Positions 37,028 through 46,480 are shown, numbered from the stretch's first letter. The stretch: 64,000 nucleotides of DNA from Methanoflorens sp963701995 (GCA_963701995.1 OY969693.1:1674001-1738000), one strand, 5' to 3'. Program-made: numbers and translations. The notes: generated by a model from the sequence alone, not told the origin.

Positions 37028-37584
37028 TGAGCGACACCAAGACACTTGCGCTCGTGGGCGCCGTCGCAATTCTTCGCCGCTGTCGGGGGTTGTACATCAA
37101 CGCCTAACAGCACGGCGCCGACGGTGGCGCCTCCACCGGATTACGCCGGATATCTCAACCGCACGTTTGCAGCAAACGGGTGGACTCCGACTCGGGCAGT
37201 GACTGAGATAGCCGATAATCAATGTGGGGGGGCGTACAACGATCCGAACGGACAGTCGTGGTCTTGGACTATAACAGCAGCAGCAAACGAAACCGCAGCG
37301 AAGACGCTTTACAGGTAGTGGTTCAGAAGACGAACTATGGCTTTGTGAACAGCACCCCGGCAAATGCGAGTCGCTACCTCGCTAACGAGACCATAATCCA
37401 GGCGACGAGTGCGGTGTGGTATGGACACAGCGCTAACAGCGCAACAAGTGGGTCAACGGTCTTGCTGGCATACGGCTATAGCCACGAGGTTGATCAGTGG
37501 CGTAGTCAACGGGCAGACGGATACCGCAAACGCCAGTTAAACTTGCTAGAGTTCGCTGCGGCTCCGGCGGGATTTCTTGACTAG
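37028..37584 (+). pseudogene. Lipoprotein gene broken by frameshifts
   Basis: A short start 'MSDTKTLALVGAVAI' continues in another frame with the lipobox-like 'AAVGGC', then 'TVAPPPDYAGYLNRTFAANG' and 'GAYNDPNGQSWSWTITAAAN'. After about 37310 a third frame carries 'YGFVNSTPANASRYLANE'. The pieces form one exported protein of about 180 residues with at least two frameshifts. No family is recognised. Confidence 0.5.
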
Positions 37585-37786
37585 CAGTGGTTGGCACCGT
37601 GAGGCGCCATCTCTAACACAGGTCGCCTGCGTGGATCCTAACCGCGCCAACGGCCGTCAATCCGTCCCTGCCGCCAGACACGCAGGCGCGTATTTGCAAT
37701 GAAGCGCGATGTCCTCCTCAGCGAAATCGTGCCGCCGTCACTTTCGATGTTTGTAGATCGTGGGCCATGTGAGCGTGCACTTATAG

Positions 37787-38359
37787 CTAACTATTGACTT
37801 TTTTGACCGTCAGATGAGGGAGAGAGACGCTGTTTCCAGAAGCGACTTCGATGCGAGCGCGAAGTTCGGTATCAATAGGTATTTGAAGAGTCTGAGGCCC
37901 GGAATAGAAGTAGCTGGGTTCCCCCTTCATTTGACAGCTTCAGAGCGTTTGCCGAGACCGAATAAGCGGTTGCATTGAGGAGGAGCCCCAAATAGGTAGT
38001 CTCCTGTTTCATCACGCCAGCCGGCTCAGTGCAGTACGTAAGCGTTGAGATCACAGACGAGACTTTGATTGTATTTCCCGAAGCTTGTACGGTGCTGAGT
38101 ACCGGTTGCACCCGCCTGAACCACTGACATTTCCGCCGCTAAAGGTGGCGGTGATGTTTGTGTTAGGAAGGACGGTCGCATGTGTGTTTCCATCAGTGAG
38201 CGAGATTAGAACCCATGGCGTTTCTTCTAGCTTGGAAGAAGGAGATGTCGATGGAGATGATGACGGACTTGAAGCGAGACTAAGGTTGGCAAGGCAACCT
38301 GCGGCAAGTGCCGAAGTAAGCAGCAAAACGCCTACCAATAGAATAACTAGCTTTTTCAT
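37787..38359 (-). pseudogene. META-domain (HslJ-like) lipoprotein, frameshifted
   Basis: From ATG 38359: signal peptide 'MKKLVILLVGVLLLTS', lipobox 'LAAGC', then 'ETPWVLISLTDGNTHATVLP' and 'GSGGCNRYS', the META-domain core. One base is lost near 38080; the next frame continues 'VQASGNTIKVSSVISTLTYC' and 'GVMKQETTYLGLLLNATAYS' and ends 'LLLF'. A third frame beyond gives 'GPQTLQIPIDTELRARIEVA', which also looks coding. META domains occur in stress and motility-linked secreted proteins. Confidence 0.6.
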
Positions 38360-38848
38360 CAAAGAATGCAGCGACCTATGAGGTAGGGCTCTTATGAATT
38401 TTCCTATTTGACTGCGCCCATGTTTGGCAGGATCGGGTGCTGCGTCACGTCCTCGATTGGGCCATCGTCGCGATCGATATGGCAACGTTTTTCGCTGATA
38501 AGCTCATCTAGACAGTCAAACCTGCACCTTAGCAGCCTCATCGCAAAATTGGCTCGCGATTTTGGCAATCACTCTAGTTAACAAGCGTACCGGTTCACTC
38601 GCTAAACGCAGGCTAGCGGACGCCTTTATAGTATGCGCGACGCCGCTGCGCCTCACATCAAAAAAAAACTCGCATTCGCTGTAAGAAGCCAACATCGCGC
38701 CGATGCGTCTGTCAACGTCGCGCAGGTTCGAAACGCATCGAAAGGTGAGGGAACGTATGGCTGGCCAGCAGCAGTGTTTGAGTGGATTTCGAAGTCGAGT
38801 GATTTCCAGATTAGCAGGGAAGACAAGTTCAGAAAAGGAAACAAACTA
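38360..38848. other. Gap between divergent lipoprotein and small membrane protein
   Basis: About 490 bp. CTTTATAGT at 38624-38632 is a TATA-like box, and a frame opens at 38633, but its first 70 codons do not look conserved. No RNA gene or repeat was recognised. Confidence 0.25.
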
Positions 38849-39016
38849 ATGAGACAAAGAATCAGGGTAGCCCTAGCAGTTGCCGCAGTGGCCGCGATCG
38901 CCGCCATCGTGAGCTATCTCTGGCGCGTATTTCGGATAGGCCAAACAAGCAAGAAAGACGATGCAGGAACGGAAGATAGCGAAAAAACCACCGAAAACCG
39001 CAAATCTAAACAATAG
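38849..39016 (+). CDS. Small single-pass membrane protein
   Basis: 55 aa from ATG 38849, with AAAAGGAAAC about 6 nt before. Residues 5-25 form one hydrophobic helix rich in Ala and Val, and the tail is highly charged ('SKKDDAGTEDSEKTTENRK'). It ends 17 nt before the TMEM175-like gene, so the two are probably co-transcribed. Function unknown. Confidence 0.6.
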   Translation: MRQRIRVALAVAAVAAIAAIVSYLWRVFRIGQTSKKDDAGTEDSEKTTENRKSKQ

Positions 39017-39033
39017 TGCAGAAGCGGCCCAGC

Positions 39034-39686
39034 ATGCCCGAAAAACTGGTGAAACCCGAATTCACACAGTCGCAGATGGAGCTTGAAGCACGAGATAAGC
39101 GCCGCCTGGAGACGTTCATCGACGGCGTCTTCGCCATCGCCATAACCCTCCTCGGGCTGGCGTTTGTCGTACCGCTCGCGCAGCATTCGAATGAGGCACT
39201 CTTGGCATCGTTCGTGGGCATCGTGCCCAAATTCATCGGCTATTTCCTGGCATTCGCGTTGTTGGGCATCCTGCTCAATAACAACTGGAGGCAGTTTCAG
39301 AACATTGCCTATGCCGACTGCGTGCTATACCTTATCAACATCCTCTTCCTGTCCTTCGTCGTGCTCGTCCCATTCGCGACGACGATATGGACTAACTACC
39401 CCGACACCACCGCCGGCGTGCTGTTCTTCGACTGCGTCATGTTCATCACGGGGCTCATTCTCTACGCGAACTGGTCGTACGTGAAACGGCATACCTACCT
39501 TCTCAAAAAAAGCATTACTGCGCGGACGCTTAGGGTCATTGCGTACAGAAACGCAAGCCTGCCCGTTGCGTCAGCACTTGCGATAGCCCTCGCTTTTGTC
39601 TCCCCCAGCTCAGCAACATTGCATACGGGCTCGTCGCTGTGATCATGGGAATGGCATCGTTTCACGCCAGATCGAAGCACTCATAA
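39034..39686 (+). pseudogene. TMEM175 (DUF1211)-type channel gene with C-terminal frameshift
   Basis: From ATG 39034. 'RRLETFIDGVFAIAITLLGL' is the hallmark first helix of TMEM175 potassium channels (RxxxFSDGVFAIA-like). About six hydrophobic segments follow. The frame ends at 39642 after 'VSPSSATLHTGSS', but one base removed from the C-run near 39602 would continue with 'QLSNIAYGLVAVIMGM' and end at 39686, a more natural terminus. Either a real frameshift or a homopolymer error. Confidence 0.65.
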
Positions 39687-39858
39687 CGCTCGTCGGTGTG
39701 CGATGCGCGTGCGCAGCACATAGATAGCCCTGGCGGCAGTGATGTAAGTGCTACAGGAACTGCACCCGTTGGCGCTCAATCGTCGAACTGCACGCGTAAG
39801 CAGCCGGCGTGGAAAACTGAGGAGCCTTTGTAAGGCCCCCCTTTACCTTCAATCGGAA

Positions 39859-39905
39859 AACCCTATCCTAGCCTCCGCCTGTCAAATAGACGCAAAAAAT
39901 GAGCG
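39859..39905 (+). repeat. Imperfect direct repeat, left copy
   Basis: Shares 'TCAAATAGACGCAAAAAA' and about 37 of 45 surrounding bases with 43872-43922, which lies just outside the tRNA 3' fragment. The two copies bracket the ftr, pfkB, phosphoesterase and hemerythrin genes. Confidence 0.5.
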
Positions 39906-40018
39906 CCTTCAAGAGTTACCCAAGGTTTAATAGTTGCCGCTGAGAATAAGGAATCACTAGTAAAAGAGAGCAGCGAATTCAGGAAGAAGGTCAGAGGAGA
40001 GTCCGTCGGGAGGCTCGG

Positions 40019-40936
40019 ATGAGAAATGGGTTCAAAGTTGAAATTGACGACACGTATGCCGAGGCATTTGCAGGTATTTTTTGCCGAGTGATACTCACAG
40101 CCGACGACGAGGCAACTCTGCACAGTGCAGCTGAAGACTCAACAGCAACACCTTCAGTTGTGATTGGTAGAGTCGAAGGCGGCGTTGAGAAGTGGCTTGA
40201 CGAAAACGAGACTCCGGATAAGCGCGAGGGCGCTGTCCTGCAGTTCTGGGCGGGTTTGGACAAGAATAAAGCCTTCACTGCTTCCTTAAAGAAGTTTGAG
40301 GCTGAACTTTCTTACAGGATACGCCAAGACATACTTGTTAAACCCTTCACGGCGGTCTTCGATGCGTTACCGGATGCAGAGGGTAAAATGGACATGATGG
40401 AGCGGATTGGGCATTGCGGGGACGGATATGAATGGGTGGAGAAACGCTTTGGTAGAAACGTTGTTGTTGTGCCACTTATGGTCCCAGATTTCATCATTGA
40501 AAGGCGTTTAGGGTACGCTCACGGCGTGATGGGCGCGAACTTCTGGGTCATGTGCACAACAAAAGGAGCTCTGAGAAATGCCGGAGAAAAAGCCCTGCAT
40601 GCCATACACCGCGTAAAGGGTGTAGTGACGCCTTTCGATGTGTGTTCCGCAGGTTCAAAGCCTGAAACCCATTTTCCGTTGCTTGGTCCTACCACAAATG
40701 ATCCCTTCTGTCCTTCGCTTAAGCACAGATTGGGAAAGGTCCACAAGGTTCCAGAGGGCGTCCGATATATCCCCGAAATAGTGATTAACGGAACCTCGCT
40801 TGACGCAGTTAGAGAAGCCATGAAAAAAGGAATTGAAGCCACCTTGGAGATCGATGGTGTGGTCAGAATTTCCGCGGGTAACTACGGTGGAAAACTGGGC
40901 GAATTCAAAATCAATCTGCGTGAGCTGTTTCCATGA
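40019..40936 (+). CDS. ftr: Formylmethanofuran:tetrahydromethanopterin formyltransferase
   Basis: A 305-aa protein. It moves the formyl group from formylmethanofuran to H4MPT, the second step of CO2 reduction to methane (or the reverse in methane oxidation). Matching stretches are 'VEIDDTYAEAFAGIFCRVIL', 'FDALPDAEGK', 'GVMGANFWVM', 'LGPTTNDPFCPSLKHR' and 'RISAGNYGGKLGEFKINLRE'. Length is standard and the gene is intact. GGAGG lies about 6 nt upstream. It overlaps a broken pfkB-like gene by 4 nt. Confidence 0.93.
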   Translation: MRNGFKVEIDDTYAEAFAGIFCRVILTADDEATLHSAAEDSTATPSVVIGRVEGGVEKWLDENETPDKREGAVLQFWAGLDKNKAFTASLKKFEAELSYRIRQDILVKPFTAVFDALPDAEGKMDMMERIGHCGDGYEWVEKRFGRNVVVVPLMVPDFIIERRLGYAHGVMGANFWVMCTTKGALRNAGEKALHAIHRVKGVVTPFDVCSAGSKPETHFPLLGPTTNDPFCPSLKHRLGKVHKVPEGVRYIPEIVINGTSLDAVREAMKKGIEATLEIDGVVRISAGNYGGKLGEFKINLRELFP

Positions 40937-41075
40937 ACCGTTTTGACGTTGTTGGTTTTGGCGCGCTCAACGTAGATAAGCTCCTCAGAGTAAACTGGAT
41001 TGTCGGAAGAAGAAGGGAGTTTCATAGAATCGCAGGATGAAAAGTGCTCAGGCCTGCAGAGTGAATTAGGGGGAT
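40933..41075 (+). pseudogene. PfkB-family carbohydrate kinase, 5' fragment only
   Basis: Begins ATG 40933 inside the ftr stop with 'MNRFDVVGFGALNVDKLL', the usual PfkB N-terminus. After 'RVNWIVG' the frame slips by one base; the second frame gives 'EEEGSFIESQDEKCSGL', near where the conserved GGSAANT motif should follow. From about 41085 the sequence is integrase-like instead. The rest of the kinase is absent from the window. Confidence 0.65.
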
Positions 41076-41084
41076 TCTGCACGG

Positions 41085-41400
41085 GATTCGCGGGGATCAT
41101 GGAAACTCTTTGTGACGGCAGAGAAAAACAAAGAACGTACGTTTACCTTAGAAAGCTTCCGCAAATAGACACAGAAGCGGAGAATTCCGTTAGCGAAGTG
41201 CAACATTCATTTCGTCACGTCAGATCTGCGGAAGTTCGCCGAGCTGTGGGGCAAAGTCATTGGAACGACTCAAATCGCGCTTAATCCTGACTCACGGCGT
41301 TCGTGGAGTCGAATAGAGCAATTATCGGCGTCCGATGTCTGAGCACGTTCATGATGTGTATATGGAGTATTGGAAGGAGGACGTGCGCTTTGTTCTGTGA
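41085..41400 (+). pseudogene. Integrase relic A (C-terminal half)
   Basis: Aligns with the longer copy at 44038-45063. Frame pieces include 'GREKQRTYVYLRKLPQ', 'ILTHGVRGVE', then TAG at 41314-41316 in place of the conserved Trp, then 'SNYRRPMSEHVHDVYMEYW'. Several frameshifts lie between. A tyrosine-recombinase C-terminal remnant with no chance of function. Confidence 0.65.
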
Positions 41401-41596
41401 ACAGTTGCAGCTTATCAGCCAATGGTGCGAGGGCTTTCCTCTAACAACTTCTTTATCCGCGGTACTGCAAAGACTGATCGTGGCTATATGAGCTAAGAAC
41501 CGCCTCACGATCATAACACGTGCTGTTTGTCGCACGTGCAGCTTCAATTCGATAGGGCTTTAAAGGGCTACTATGCTATCGTGTTTACCGGAGTTG

Positions 41597-42692
41597 ATGG
41601 CATTGGGCGACGGCCTCGTTATCGTCGTTTCCGACACCCATTTTGGCTTTGAACTCGAGTCTAAGGTAAGGTTTGGGAATTTTCTGCACTGGCTCACTAC
41701 GTCAGATCGGAAGATTCTGACCTTTAATGGAGAGAGAACGCTCAAGGCGCCGTTGAAAATCGTCCTTCTCGGCGATATTCTCGAATACTAGGCGCCACGC
41801 AACGGTCACGCTTCCCTCGGATTTAAAGACAGCTTCGATACCTTCAACTCACTGTTCGCTTTTGCTCCTGAGATCGTCTACGTCTCGGGCAATCACGACC
41901 ACGTGATCGCGAGTTACGAGAAAGACTACGCCGCGCTCGAGAAAGGCTCCCGGATTCTGGTACGTTCTGACCACTATCCAGACGACTTAAGCGAGAAGCC
42001 CGGGAAGAGATACCGAGGAGAGCAAATTGGCGGCAAAACGTACTTCTTCCTTCACGGCCACCAGTTCGACTTTTTCAGATTTCCAGCTGTGCTAAAATTC
42101 GGAGATTTTATGGCACGGAACTTCACGATGTCTCGCAATTTCAAGTGGTTTCCACGGCTTGGAGCGGCTCTGCTTGCGGTTTCCGTGTTCGTCGCGCTGT
42201 TTACAAATTGGCTTCCTACGCTATTCATATGGTTGGCCGCCTTGCTCCAAAGCGCGTCGTTGCTGTCATCCCCCATAACGGTCGCACTGTTGCTCTGGGG
42301 CTTCTTTGTGTTTTTAGGAGTTCTGTGGGTCTTTGGTGCTTTAACGTTCCTCTATTACGAATATACGCACCATTCGGGACAAATTCGATATCGTAAAAAA
42401 AAGCACACAGCAGACAAACGTCCAACAACTCATAAAGAAGCGCTACTAGAAGGGGAAAAAAGACACCATTGACGCCGACGTCATCGTCTTTGGCCATACA
42501 CACATGCCGGAAATAAGCCGCGCTGAGGATAACGGAACGCATAAGTCGTTTGTCAACAGCGGTTCGTGGATTGAATATCCGGACAGGCAATTTGACATAT
42601 TTATTTACATCGACCCAGGTGGATCGCTTCTTCTTCAATGGGATGGTCGGGAAGGGCGTGCGAGAGCTGGCGGCGTTGTAGATCCGGGATAG
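41597..42692 (+). pseudogene. Membrane metallophosphoesterase, two lesions
   Basis: A calcineurin-like phosphoesterase. Metal-site motifs are 'IVVSDTHFGFE' (D-x-H), 'VLLGDILEY' (GD), 'VYVSGNHDHV' (GNHD), 'FFLHGHQFDFF' and 'VIVFGHTHMPEIS' (GHTH). A TAG at 41789-41791 replaces Trp directly after 'GDILEY' in the same frame, and a one-base slip in an A-run near 42460 separates the last His motif. Two to three hydrophobic segments sit between them. TTTAAAGG upstream would favour ATG 41597 over 41573 as the start. Confidence 0.75.
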
Positions 42693-42802
42693 ATATAGGC
42701 TGGCTTAAAAAAAGAGCGGGGGTCAAACACGCTGTGACGAACGTTACTGCACGTAGTTTGGTGCGTTAGCAGCATTAAGCAAGCAGCAAGCATTCTCAAG
42801 CA

Positions 42803-42900
42803 CGGCCTCAGAGGCGTTGAGTGGAGTAATTACCGACATCCGTTACCCAGAATGCTTGTATGATGCGTACCTAGAGTATTGGTCGGCTACTATTTTTGAA
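42803..42900 (+). pseudogene. Integrase relic B
   Basis: A short piece in one frame, 'ILKHGLRGVEWSNYRHPLP', carrying the His-x-x-Arg box region of the tyrosine recombinase, then frameshift and stop. Confidence 0.6.
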
Positions 42901-43117
42901 ATGTGACGAAGAGGCAGCGGCACACTTGACGACACGTGCCTTTACCTCTATCTCGATGCAATCAATTCCCATATTAGCTCAACTCTGTTGCTGCGCTCTG
43001 CTGATTCTCTGCACAACTCAATCTCGGGATGCACAGCAATCCGATCTCGAGACAACATATTGCGCGTTCACCTCTTCGGTGTGTGGAACAGGAGCCGCAT
43101 TATTCAAGCAGGCAATG

Positions 43118-43125
43118 TTTTATAA
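43118..43125 (+). promoter_or_regulatory. TATA box for the hemerythrin gene
   Basis: TTTTATAA ends 22 nt before ATG 43148, predicting transcription start within a few bases of the start codon (leaderless mRNA). Confidence 0.6.
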
Positions 43126-43147
43126 CTCAAACACAGGGTGAATTACC

Positions 43148-43780
43148 ATGGCAGAACCTATAGATGCAATACGGGCGATACACAATGCGTTCAGGAATGA
43201 CATGGAGCATATCGATGCTGCAGCGTTGGACTCGGCAAGGGGAAAGAAGGGTCTTGCCGCCACCGTTGAGCGTTTCCGGTTCTTCAACGAAGTATTGGTC
43301 TGGCACGCCCATGGAGAGGAGTTAGCTATCTTCCCTGTACTCGAGAGTGTCGCCCCCTTGGTTGCTGAAGCCTATGTGAAAGACCACCGTGGTTTGGACT
43401 CAGCATTTGACGAATTGAGTAGATCGTATTCTTCGCGCGACCCTTTACAAACTGCCCGGGCCACCGCTGCGTTCCGTTTTCATCTCAATATCCACCTGGA
43501 CAAGGAGGATACCCACCTCTACCGGATTTTCAAGGAACGAGTCGCCTTGCCCGAGCAAGGGAAGGCGGTTGGTATCATGGCCAACACGGTTCCCCAGGAA
43601 CGGTTCCCGGAACTGGTGGCGTGGATGTTCCCGCTGATCGGGCAGGACGATCGTGAGAACATGACCCGTATCTGGCAGATGGTGATGCCGGCACCTGCCT
43701 TCGCCGGAGCAAAGGAACTCATTAAAAAGGCCGTCGGCAGCGACTGGGCCGAACTCACGCACCGCATCCCAACATTATAG
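43148..43780 (+). CDS. Hemerythrin-like (HHE) domain protein
   Basis: A 210-aa protein with the helical bundle and iron-ligand spacing of HHE domains: 'IRAIHNAFRNDMEHI', 'VWHAHGEELAIFPVLE', 'VKDHRGLDSAFDEL' and 'FHLNIHLDKEDTHLY'. Such proteins bind a di-iron centre to sense or store O2 or repair nitrosative damage. The last 60 residues hold 'GQDDRENMTRIWQMVMPAP', seen in longer members. An 8-bp inverted repeat at 43819-43837 beyond the stop may end transcription. Confidence 0.87.
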   Translation: MAEPIDAIRAIHNAFRNDMEHIDAAALDSARGKKGLAATVERFRFFNEVLVWHAHGEELAIFPVLESVAPLVAEAYVKDHRGLDSAFDELSRSYSSRDPLQTARATAAFRFHLNIHLDKEDTHLYRIFKERVALPEQGKAVGIMANTVPQERFPELVAWMFPLIGQDDRENMTRIWQMVMPAPAFAGAKELIKKAVGSDWAELTHRIPTL

Positions 43781-43871
43781 GCCCTTCGAGATACCCTCGT
43801 TGTTGTTGCCGCGCTTCCTCCTTCTGGCTCAGAAGGAAGAGCTTTCGTGAGAGCTCCCTATCCCTACACTA

Positions 43872-43922
43872 CTAAAAAACCCCATAATCGCCTCCGCTGG
43901 TCAAATAGACGCAAAAAAGGAA
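43872..43922 (+). repeat. Imperfect direct repeat, right copy
   Basis: Second copy of the element at 39859-39905 ('TCAAATAGACGCAAAAAA' core), ending next to the acceptor end of the tRNA fragment. This is the place where an integration site would be expected. Confidence 0.5.
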
Positions 43923-43923
43923 C

Positions 43924-43985
43924 GCCCGAGTCGGGATTTGAACCCGAGTCGGAGCCTCGACAGCTTAGGGACGGCTGTTTACATT
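43924..43985 (-). tRNA. tRNA 3'-end fragment (probable att site)
   Basis: On the minus strand a perfect T-arm (TCGGG-TTCAAAT-CCCGA) is followed by CTCGGGC, the 3' half of an acceptor stem. Before it, GTCG-loop-CGAC could be a long variable arm (Ser/Leu type). No matching GCCCGAG 5' acceptor half, D-arm or normal anticodon arm is visible further upstream, so the gene is incomplete. tRNA 3' ends are the usual attachment sites of tyrosine integrases, and a broken integrase lies right beside it. Confidence 0.6.
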
Positions 43986-44037
43986 TTCAAGCTGTTGAAA
44001 ATAATATTTCGGTTGCAGAATTACAGTCTCCACAGCG

Positions 44038-45063
44038 GGACCACTGGCGACATTAGAATTCAAATACACGAGGAACGAGCTTAACAGCTATCTTACGTGG
44101 CGTACAGCCGGATTAACCCACAAATAGAACGTCTGGATCAAGAAGGCAGCGCAGGTATTCTGGTCACACACCAAGGGAACGATCAGTAAAGATAGCTTGG
44201 AACAGCTTCGCGCCTTCATCTTTAGGAAGTACGACGACCACTATGCCGAGAGCAAGGTGCTGAACTCTACGAAGGGGTTCTCAAAGTATGAATCGTAGCT
44301 CACGCTTGATCAACGCTATCTTGCCTTTGACATGTTTTTAGAAAAAGCTAAAAGTGCGTAAAATAAGGAAGAAGATGACAGGGCGGGTGGTGACGAAGGA
44401 AGACATTGAACACGTTCAGGCAGTTATTAAGGAGGAGATGCTGAGCAGATGGATCGATGAAGAACACGACGGGCAGTTTATGGGAATCGTGTTATTTGGC
44501 GCCTTTTCGGGTCAGCGTCCGTACAGCACGATCGCTCAGTTCCGGGGGTTGAACTATTCAGGGAAGCACGGCAGTTTGAAAAGCCAGTTGTACATGTTGA
44601 ATCAGCCTAAGACAAAATAAGAATGGAACACTGCGTGCCCTTACATCCACAGCTTGCTGGCGTGATGGAGATTCTGTGTGATTACAGAGACAGGAGCGCG
44701 TGTATGTTTATCTTGGAAAGCTCGCAAGTGGCTGCAGAAGCAGCGTATCCCCTTAGCAAGATGCAATAGCCACTTTGTCACGTCAGACCTACGGAAGTTT
44801 GCTGAGCAGCATGGCGATGTAGGGGGTGGAACGAATCCAATCGTGCCTATATTCTTACGCACGGTGTGCGAGGTATCGAATGGAGTAATTATCGGCACCC
44901 CCTCCCTGAGCACGTGTATGATGCGTATATGAAGTACTGGAGAGAGGTGCGGTTAGTATTTAGCGATACGTCCATCGACCGACAATGGATGAAAGCGCAT
45001 GCTGGCTGGGACTCGTCGGACGTAACGCACACATATGGCAAACCTTATAAGAAAACGCTTTAG
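44038..45063 (+). pseudogene. Tyrosine recombinase/integrase, near full length, broken
   Basis: The longest of the integrase copies. N-terminal part: 'LEFKYTRNELNSYLTWRTAG' and 'LEQLRAFIFRKYDDHYAESK', with in-frame stops. Catalytic part: 'MTGRVVTKEDIEHVQAVI', 'LFGAFSGQRPYSTIAQFRG' (first Arg box), 'FVTSDLRKFAEQHGD', then 'ILTHGVRGIEWSNYRHPLP' (His-x-x-Arg box) and 'EHVYDAYMKYW', ending at 45063. At least two stops and two frameshifts. Adjacent to the tRNA fragment and thus the likely former integrase of an element at that site. Confidence 0.8.
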
Positions 45064-45141
45064 TATCACCTCACGAACTCCTTGTCATTGTCGATGGTAC
45101 GGCGACGATGCAGGAGACCGATATGAAGAGAGGAGAGTAGA

Positions 45142-45675
45142 ATGAAAAAGGAATTTTTGGCATTATTACTGGCGGCCATAATGATGATCGCAGTATTTGG
45201 GACTGTCAGTGCTACCGCTCACAGCGCGGCATGTCCGACTATTGACAGACAAGCAAGTTTTCACGGACGTTACGCTGGAAAAGAGGTCGTGAGCACGGCG
45301 AATAGTGTTGCAGTCACCACCACCCGCGGGAAGTACTCAGGCTCCGCTATATTACACTTTAATGGAAAGACGATAACCGGTGAGGCTTCTGGAACAGGCA
45401 AGGGCCGATTTTTCGGAGCACAGACGGGACCATATACGGCAACGCTTCAAGCATCACTTACGTGCACGAGGACTGGAAAATCAGTTGACGGCACTTTTTC
45501 TGCCGTCATTACGATTTCGGGCACCAAGACAACCGTAACGGGACCGTTACACGGCACGTTTGATGGACATACGATGAACGTTCAGTGGTCATCTCATGAA
45601 GTGCAACAGGGTGGTGGCACTACCGACGTTACTGACTTCAATGGATTTATAGAATTTGAATTGGCGCCAGCGTAG
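45142..45675 (+). CDS. Secreted protein of unknown function
   Basis: A 177-aa protein. AGAGGAGAG lies about 7 nt before the ATG. Residues 1-25 are a clear signal peptide ('MKKEFLALLLAAIMMIAV'). The mature part is rich in Thr, Ser and Gly with alternating hydrophobic residues, suggesting a beta-sheet or barrel fold ('GPYTATLQASLTCTRTGKSV'), with two Cys. Unlike its neighbours it is intact. No family recognised. Confidence 0.7.
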   Translation: MKKEFLALLLAAIMMIAVFGTVSATAHSAACPTIDRQASFHGRYAGKEVVSTANSVAVTTTRGKYSGSAILHFNGKTITGEASGTGKGRFFGAQTGPYTATLQASLTCTRTGKSVDGTFSAVITISGTKTTVTGPLHGTFDGHTMNVQWSSHEVQQGGGTTDVTDFNGFIEFELAPA

Positions 45676-45847
45676 TACAAGACTTGTACAGTATTAACAG
45701 ACGACGATCAATCAACTTGATAAGTCTGATTTCAAGAACAAGAATTCACAGACCCCACTCAACGACACGCTCAACGCTGTGATCAACGCTCGCAGCTGCG
45801 CAACCAACACAGCAAACTCCTCAAGCAGATATTCCCCGGGCAAACAC

Positions 45848-46012
45848 AGAAGCTTACTGAACTGCGGAAGGTTGCCGAGCAGGAGGGTGACATAATCGGA
45901 TGGAACGAGTCGAACCGCGCTTATATCCTCACTCATGGGGTTCGTAGCATCCAGTAGAGTAATTATCGCCACCCGCTGCTTGAGCACGTTTAATGACGTG
46001 TCCGTGAAGTGC
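45848..46012 (+). pseudogene. Integrase relic D
   Basis: The frame reads 'KLTELRKVAEQEGDIIGWNE', 'SNRAYILTHGVRSIQ', TAG at 45955-45957 where the family has Trp, then 'SNYRHPLLEHV' and a stop. Aligns with the longer copy at 44.8 kb. Confidence 0.65.
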
Positions 46013-46050
46013 GGGGGAGAAATGATTCTCTCTTGTGAGAGAGGAGAAGG

Positions 46051-46134
46051 TCAACCAGCCGTTTGAGGGAGCGTAACGACAAATGTCGTCCCTTCTTCTT
46101 CCTTGCTCTCAAAGATGATCTTGCAGCCGTGCTT
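46051..46134 (-). pseudogene. Histidine kinase C-terminal fragment
   Basis: The last 28 codons on the minus strand read 'HGCKIIFESKEEEGTTFVVT' and 'LPQTAG', the typical end of a HATPase_c domain. Everything upstream is missing. Confidence 0.5.
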
Positions 46135-46150
46135 CTATTGCAACCTTCAT

Positions 46151-46480
46151 CTACTTCTGTATGAGGGATACCACCGGCTGATTCGAGACGATTGTATCCG
46201 CGTGACGATGCACAATCTTCCAGACACCCTCTTCTGGCCGAAAGATGGCTGTCACCCGCAGAACTACTGTCGAGAGATCCGGCCTTCCGCCAACCTTAAC
46301 CTTGGACCGCTCTGTCTCGACAATAAAGGCAAGGTCAGGAGTCACCACCTTCACCAAGTTCTCGAAATGAATGGGCTCGCCGTCCCGGTAATTTGACGCA
46401 GCACGCTCCGCGGTTTCAACAACCTTCTTCCATCCACGCACGGCAGGGCCAAGGGGGTTAGCTAGGCTGACATCGTCTCG
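46151..46480 (-). pseudogene. SnoaL-like protein, 5' truncated
   Basis: About 110 codons: 'QRDDVSLANPLGPAVRGWKK', 'NYRDGEPIHFENLVKVV', 'TAIFRPEEGVWKIVHRHADT'. This is the DUF4440/SnoaL-like cone fold (small-molecule isomerase or cyclase). The first 30-40 residues are replaced by sequence belonging to a different gene on the other strand. Confidence 0.6.

Noticed and set aside
42896..43141. 81-codon frame before the hemerythrin gene
   Set aside because: Overlaps the TATA box of the next gene and an integrase relic; no protein-like pattern.
43924..44120. Complete tRNA with intron
   Set aside because: Only the T-arm and 3' acceptor half match; I could not find the 5' acceptor half, D-arm or a valid anticodon stem even allowing an intron.
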